DNA from: Candidatus Gottesmanbacteria bacterium RIFCSPHIGHO2_02_FULL_39_11
GTDB taxonomy: Bacteria > Patescibacteriota > Microgenomatia > 2-02-FULL-39-11
Reading direction: 5' to 3'
Length of the DNA stretch: 35,232 nt
NCBI GenBank assembly: GCA_001779195.1
Contig: MFJL01000044.1
Coordinates: 19,199 to 54,430, forward strand
Both the position numbers and the translations under genes were made by a program. A model generated the notes under the pieces. It made no database searches and had not been told where the DNA came from. It was given only the letters and a program-made list of their open reading frames with translations. Position 1 is the stretch's first letter. Every line of letters starts with the position of its first letter. Of the stretch, positions 32,670 through 35,232 are shown in pieces.

Positions 32670-33692
32670 ATGAAAATTTTATTAACCGGAAATGAAGGAT
32701 ATATCGGAGCCATTCTTTCTGACGCGCTGTTAAACGAAGGGTTTGACGCGGTCGGTTACGACACAGGATTTTATAACCGGGGTTCCCTCTACACAGGACC
32801 TAAAAAGTTAAAAAGAACCATACGAAAAGACATAAGAGATATTGAAGAAAAAGACATGGAAGGAATTGATACGGTCATTCACCTGGCTGAACTTTCCAAT
32901 GATCCCTTAGGACAAAATAATCCTGAGTTAACTTATTTAATTAATCACGAAGGAACAAAAAAATTAATAGACGTCTGCAAAAAATCCGGAGTGAGCCGTT
33001 TTATATATTTTTCATCCTGCAGTGTATACGGGGCAAATGATGAGTATGTAGATGAAGACTCAGAAACACACCCGCTGACCATGTATGCTAAATGCAAAGT
33101 TCTAAATGAAAATTATTTACTCAAAAACTCAGACTCGCACTTTTCACCGATTATCTTCCGCAACGCAACCGTTTATGGTGCCAGTCCGAGGATGCGGTTT
33201 GATCTTGCCGTAAATAATTTGGCAGGAGTGGCATTCACGACACATGAAATAAAAATGGAGTCTGATGGGACTGCCTGGAGACCGTTTGTACATATACAGG
33301 ATGTTTCCCGGGCTGTAATTGCGGCTCTTAAAACTCCCAGTGAAATAACCCATAACCAAATAATTAATATAGGAAGCAAAAAGGGAAATTACCAGATCAA
33401 ATCAATCGCAGAAATAATCTCTGAGGTTTTTCCTAAGTGCCGCATCACCAAAAATTTAGCACAAGTTGATAAACGAAATTATAAAGTACATTTTGAAAAG
33501 GCGGAAAAGCTTCTTACAAGATTTTCATGTTCCTGGACCTTAGAAAAAGGCATTATTGAGCTTTTTGATAGGTTTAATACCATACATCTGACTAAAACAG
33601 ATTTTTATTCAAGTTCTTACACGCGTCTTGCAGAAATTTCACATCTGAAGAAAGAAGGAAAATTAGATAACACATTATTTTGGAGGAATTAA
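32670..33692 (+). CDS. NAD-dependent epimerase/dehydratase (extended SDR)
   Basis: 340 residues from the ATG at 32670, 1 base after the rfbF stop. The longer frame from 32613 is inside rfbF and rejected. LLTGNEGYIGA is the Rossmann loop (TGxxGxxG), HLAELSNDPLG the next motif, SSCSVYG the catalytic Ser region, and YAKCK the YxxxK. It lacks the GFKGSWL start expected of a typical CDP-glucose 4,6-dehydratase, so it may be an epimerase, reductase or an atypical dehydratase for a CDP-sugar. Confidence 0.87.
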   Translation: MKILLTGNEGYIGAILSDALLNEGFDAVGYDTGFYNRGSLYTGPKKLKRTIRKDIRDIEEKDMEGIDTVIHLAELSNDPLGQNNPELTYLINHEGTKKLIDVCKKSGVSRFIYFSSCSVYGANDEYVDEDSETHPLTMYAKCKVLNENYLLKNSDSHFSPIIFRNATVYGASPRMRFDLAVNNLAGVAFTTHEIKMESDGTAWRPFVHIQDVSRAVIAALKTPSEITHNQIINIGSKKGNYQIKSIAEIISEVFPKCRITKNLAQVDKRNYKVHFEKAEKLLTRFSCSWTLEKGIIELFDRFNTIHLTKTDFYSSSYTRLAEISHLKKEGKLDNTLFWRN

Positions 33693-34501
33693 TGCCTACT
33701 AAACTTCAGCACTTTTTAATTAATGTCAGACACCTGTCTCAAATGATTCTTTCGGGATCTGTTTTTTCCACTATCATAAATTGGCCTGATTTTATACGTG
33801 AGTATTTTTATATGTCCCCCGGAAAAAAAGTTACCATAGTATTAAAAGACGGTACTAAATTTAAATTAAGAGCAAATTCGACAGACAAATGGTCCATACA
33901 TGAGATCATTCTCAGAGATGATTATAACATCACCAGACTTACCGAACAGAAACCTGTCATTTTAGACTTGGGCGCGGCCGAGGGTGTTTTTACGGTATAT
34001 GCTCTTAAGAAATATCCTAACGGACGAGTAATTGCGCTTGAGCCGACTAAAGAAAATTATAATCTTTTAAAAGAAAACGTCTCTCTTAACAGACTTGATG
34101 ATCGTGTCACAACATTACCGTATGCTTGTAGTTCTGAAAGCGGCTTTTCCCTTTTATATCTTAGTGTTGATAAAAGAGCACATTCTCTAATGGGATCCTT
34201 TTCCCAAGAAACAGTGACGATTCATACTATTTCTCTTCCTGATTTGTTTGCAAAATACCACCTGACATATTGCGACTTTATGAAAATCGATATCGAAGGA
34301 AGTGAATATGATATTTTTTATCACTTGCCATTTCCTTTTTTCAAAAAAATAAAACGAATCAGTATGGAATGCCACAATCTGGATAAGGACCAAAAAAATG
34401 GTGCTTTTCTTACACAATTCTTAAAAAAACAGGGATATTCCGTAGAGTATCATGAATCATTAGACGGATCCGTCGGGCAGCTCTTTGCACACCATTTCTG
34501 A
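33692..34501 (+). CDS. FkbM family methyltransferase
   Basis: 269 residues from the ATG at 33692, which overlaps the upstream TAA (TAATG) and has GGAGG 5 bases before it. VILDLGAAEGVFTVYAL is motif I, IALEPTKENYNLLKENV motif II, and DFMKIDIEGSEYDIF is the FkbM motif. FkbM proteins O-methylate sugars and polyketides. Here it probably methylates a hydroxyl of the sugar made by the neighbouring genes. Clear operon with rfbF and the extended SDR. Confidence 0.92.
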   Translation: MPTKLQHFLINVRHLSQMILSGSVFSTIINWPDFIREYFYMSPGKKVTIVLKDGTKFKLRANSTDKWSIHEIILRDDYNITRLTEQKPVILDLGAAEGVFTVYALKKYPNGRVIALEPTKENYNLLKENVSLNRLDDRVTTLPYACSSESGFSLLYLSVDKRAHSLMGSFSQETVTIHTISLPDLFAKYHLTYCDFMKIDIEGSEYDIFYHLPFPFFKKIKRISMECHNLDKDQKNGAFLTQFLKKQGYSVEYHESLDGSVGQLFAHHF

Positions 34502-34504
34502 TAT

Positions 34505-35232
34505 ATGAAAAAAATCAAAATACCACCTATTTTAGAAAAGGTAATCATCGGAGGTGTAATTATTCTTCTTTTCACAACACTTAAAGGAACACGCGGCAAT
34601 CCGTCACCTGAGTACATTTATGATCATCTTCGGTTCGCAGGACAGCCGTTTGAACTTTCTCCCGAGAGAAACCGATACTCTCAGCTTCTTTCTTTATGGA
34701 AATATCACTCATATACATTGCCTACGGAAGTCGCGCGAATTGTTGTTCCGGATTTGGGATACATAAATGGACATTATGTTTCGTTGTACCCTCCTGGGTT
34801 TCTCCTGCTTGCTACTCCCTTCTTTCTGATAGGAGACATGATTCAGGCTGCACAACTTTTTACTTCCTTATTGGTGCTCATATTTGGCTTTTTGTCATTT
34901 TTTCTTATTATCCGGATTTGTTCGGTATTGAAGATAAATAGACAAATAAGTTTCCTCTCTGCGTTTCTCTTTATTTTCGGGACAAATGCATGGGCATACA
35001 CCTCAAGCATATACCAACATCTTATTACAACAGTAATTCTACTTGGGATCATTCGTCTTCTCCTATGCAAATCTACTTTTATAAGAAATACAATTATCTG
35101 GTTTCTCTTCGGTCTTCTTATGATAACAGACTATCCGAACGCTATTATTGCCCTTCCTCTTGGAATGTTATTTTTTATGTCTAATGTCACCTATGAAAAA
35201 AAAGAAAGATCTGCTCGTGTGTCTCTTTTTTT
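34505..35232 (+). CDS. Membrane glycosyltransferase-like protein, GT-C type (partial, C-terminus off the window)
   Basis: Open from the ATG at 34505 to the window edge (242 codons). One helix at the N-terminus is followed by a loop with several charged residues (SPERNRYSQLL, TEVARIVVPDLGYING). Then SLYPPGFLLLATPF, the YPPG-type loop of GT-C/PMT-like transferases, and several more helices. It would use a polyprenyl-phosphate-sugar outside the membrane. Starts 3 bases after the FkbM stop, so it belongs to the same operon. Confidence 0.7.
   Translation, partial: MKKIKIPPILEKVIIGGVIILLFTTLKGTRGNPSPEYIYDHLRFAGQPFELSPERNRYSQLLSLWKYHSYTLPTEVARIVVPDLGYINGHYVSLYPPGFLLLATPFFLIGDMIQAAQLFTSLLVLIFGFLSFFLIIRICSVLKINRQISFLSAFLFIFGTNAWAYTSSIYQHLITTVILLGIIRLLLCKSTFIRNTIIWFLFGLLMITDYPNAIIALPLGMLFFMSNVTYEKKERSARVSLF

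Noticed and set aside
1-35232. UGA recoding (code 25, as in Gracilibacteria)
   Set aside because: TGA ends many genes at the right place and in ATGA overlaps with the next gene, for example 2444-2446, 18239-18241 and 28199-28201.
1-35232. CRISPR array or transposase-bearing insertion sequence
   Set aside because: No regular repeat-spacer series was seen and no transposase or integrase frame was found on either strand.

Overview
The window reads as one end of a large surface-glycan locus plus its flank, from a small-genome bacterium. I infer Candidate Phyla Radiation (Patescibacteria), perhaps Microgenomates. The inference rests on AT-rich DNA, very tight gene packing with many 4-base ATGA/GTGA stop-start overlaps, promoters sitting almost on the start codon, a stand-alone riboflavin kinase, and small secreted FN3 proteins with a sortase. 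TGA is a stop throughout, so this is not a recoded (code 25) lineage. The taxonomic call is inference.

Region 1 (1-15061, minus strand) is one apparent polycistron of 12 genes read right to left. In order: polysaccharide deacetylase, methyltransferase, GT2, DegT-type sugar aminotransferase, a formyltransferase/methyltransferase fusion, GT4, UDP-GlcNAc 2-epimerase, a GT-C-type membrane protein, GT4, methyltransferase, CDP-alcohol phosphotransferase, and a cytidylyltransferase fused to a PEP-synthase-type phosphotransferase. The last gene leaves the window at base 1. Together they can make amino and N-acyl sugars, assemble them on a carrier, and add a CDP-activated substituent.

Region 2 (15062-17322, plus strand) is a two-gene unit: an FNR-type flavin reductase and a B12-binding-type radical SAM enzyme. 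It is fired from a divergent promoter region. Region 3 (17319-20304, minus) is a three-gene operon of flippase, polyprenyl-phosphate-sugar synthase-like GT2, and a second GT2.

Region 4 (20365-26832) is mixed. It holds a secreted FN3 protein, riboflavin kinase, tRNA-Thr(CGT) with a 1.1 kb tRNA-targeted island carrying a Bro-N/DinD-like gene, a short ICMT-like ORF, an alpha/beta hydrolase, an Ig-like surface protein, a sortase, a palindromic MITE-like repeat, and a FN3 surface protein ending in an LADTG sorting signal.

Region 5 (26948-35232, plus) is a second sugar cluster: TylC3-type C-methyltransferase, RmlC-type epimerase, a DUF4910-type zinc-peptidase-like protein, SDR, GT2, glucose-1-phosphate cytidylyltransferase (RfbF), an extended SDR, FkbM methyltransferase and the start of a membrane GT-C protein. 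It looks like synthesis and transfer of a branched or methylated CDP-deoxyhexose.

The most novel items are the cytidylyltransferase/PEP-synthase-like fusion with its neighbouring CDP-alcohol transferase, the formyltransferase/methyltransferase fusion, the reductase/radical-SAM pair, and the tRNA-Thr micro-island. No gene-free stretch exceeds 300 bases.
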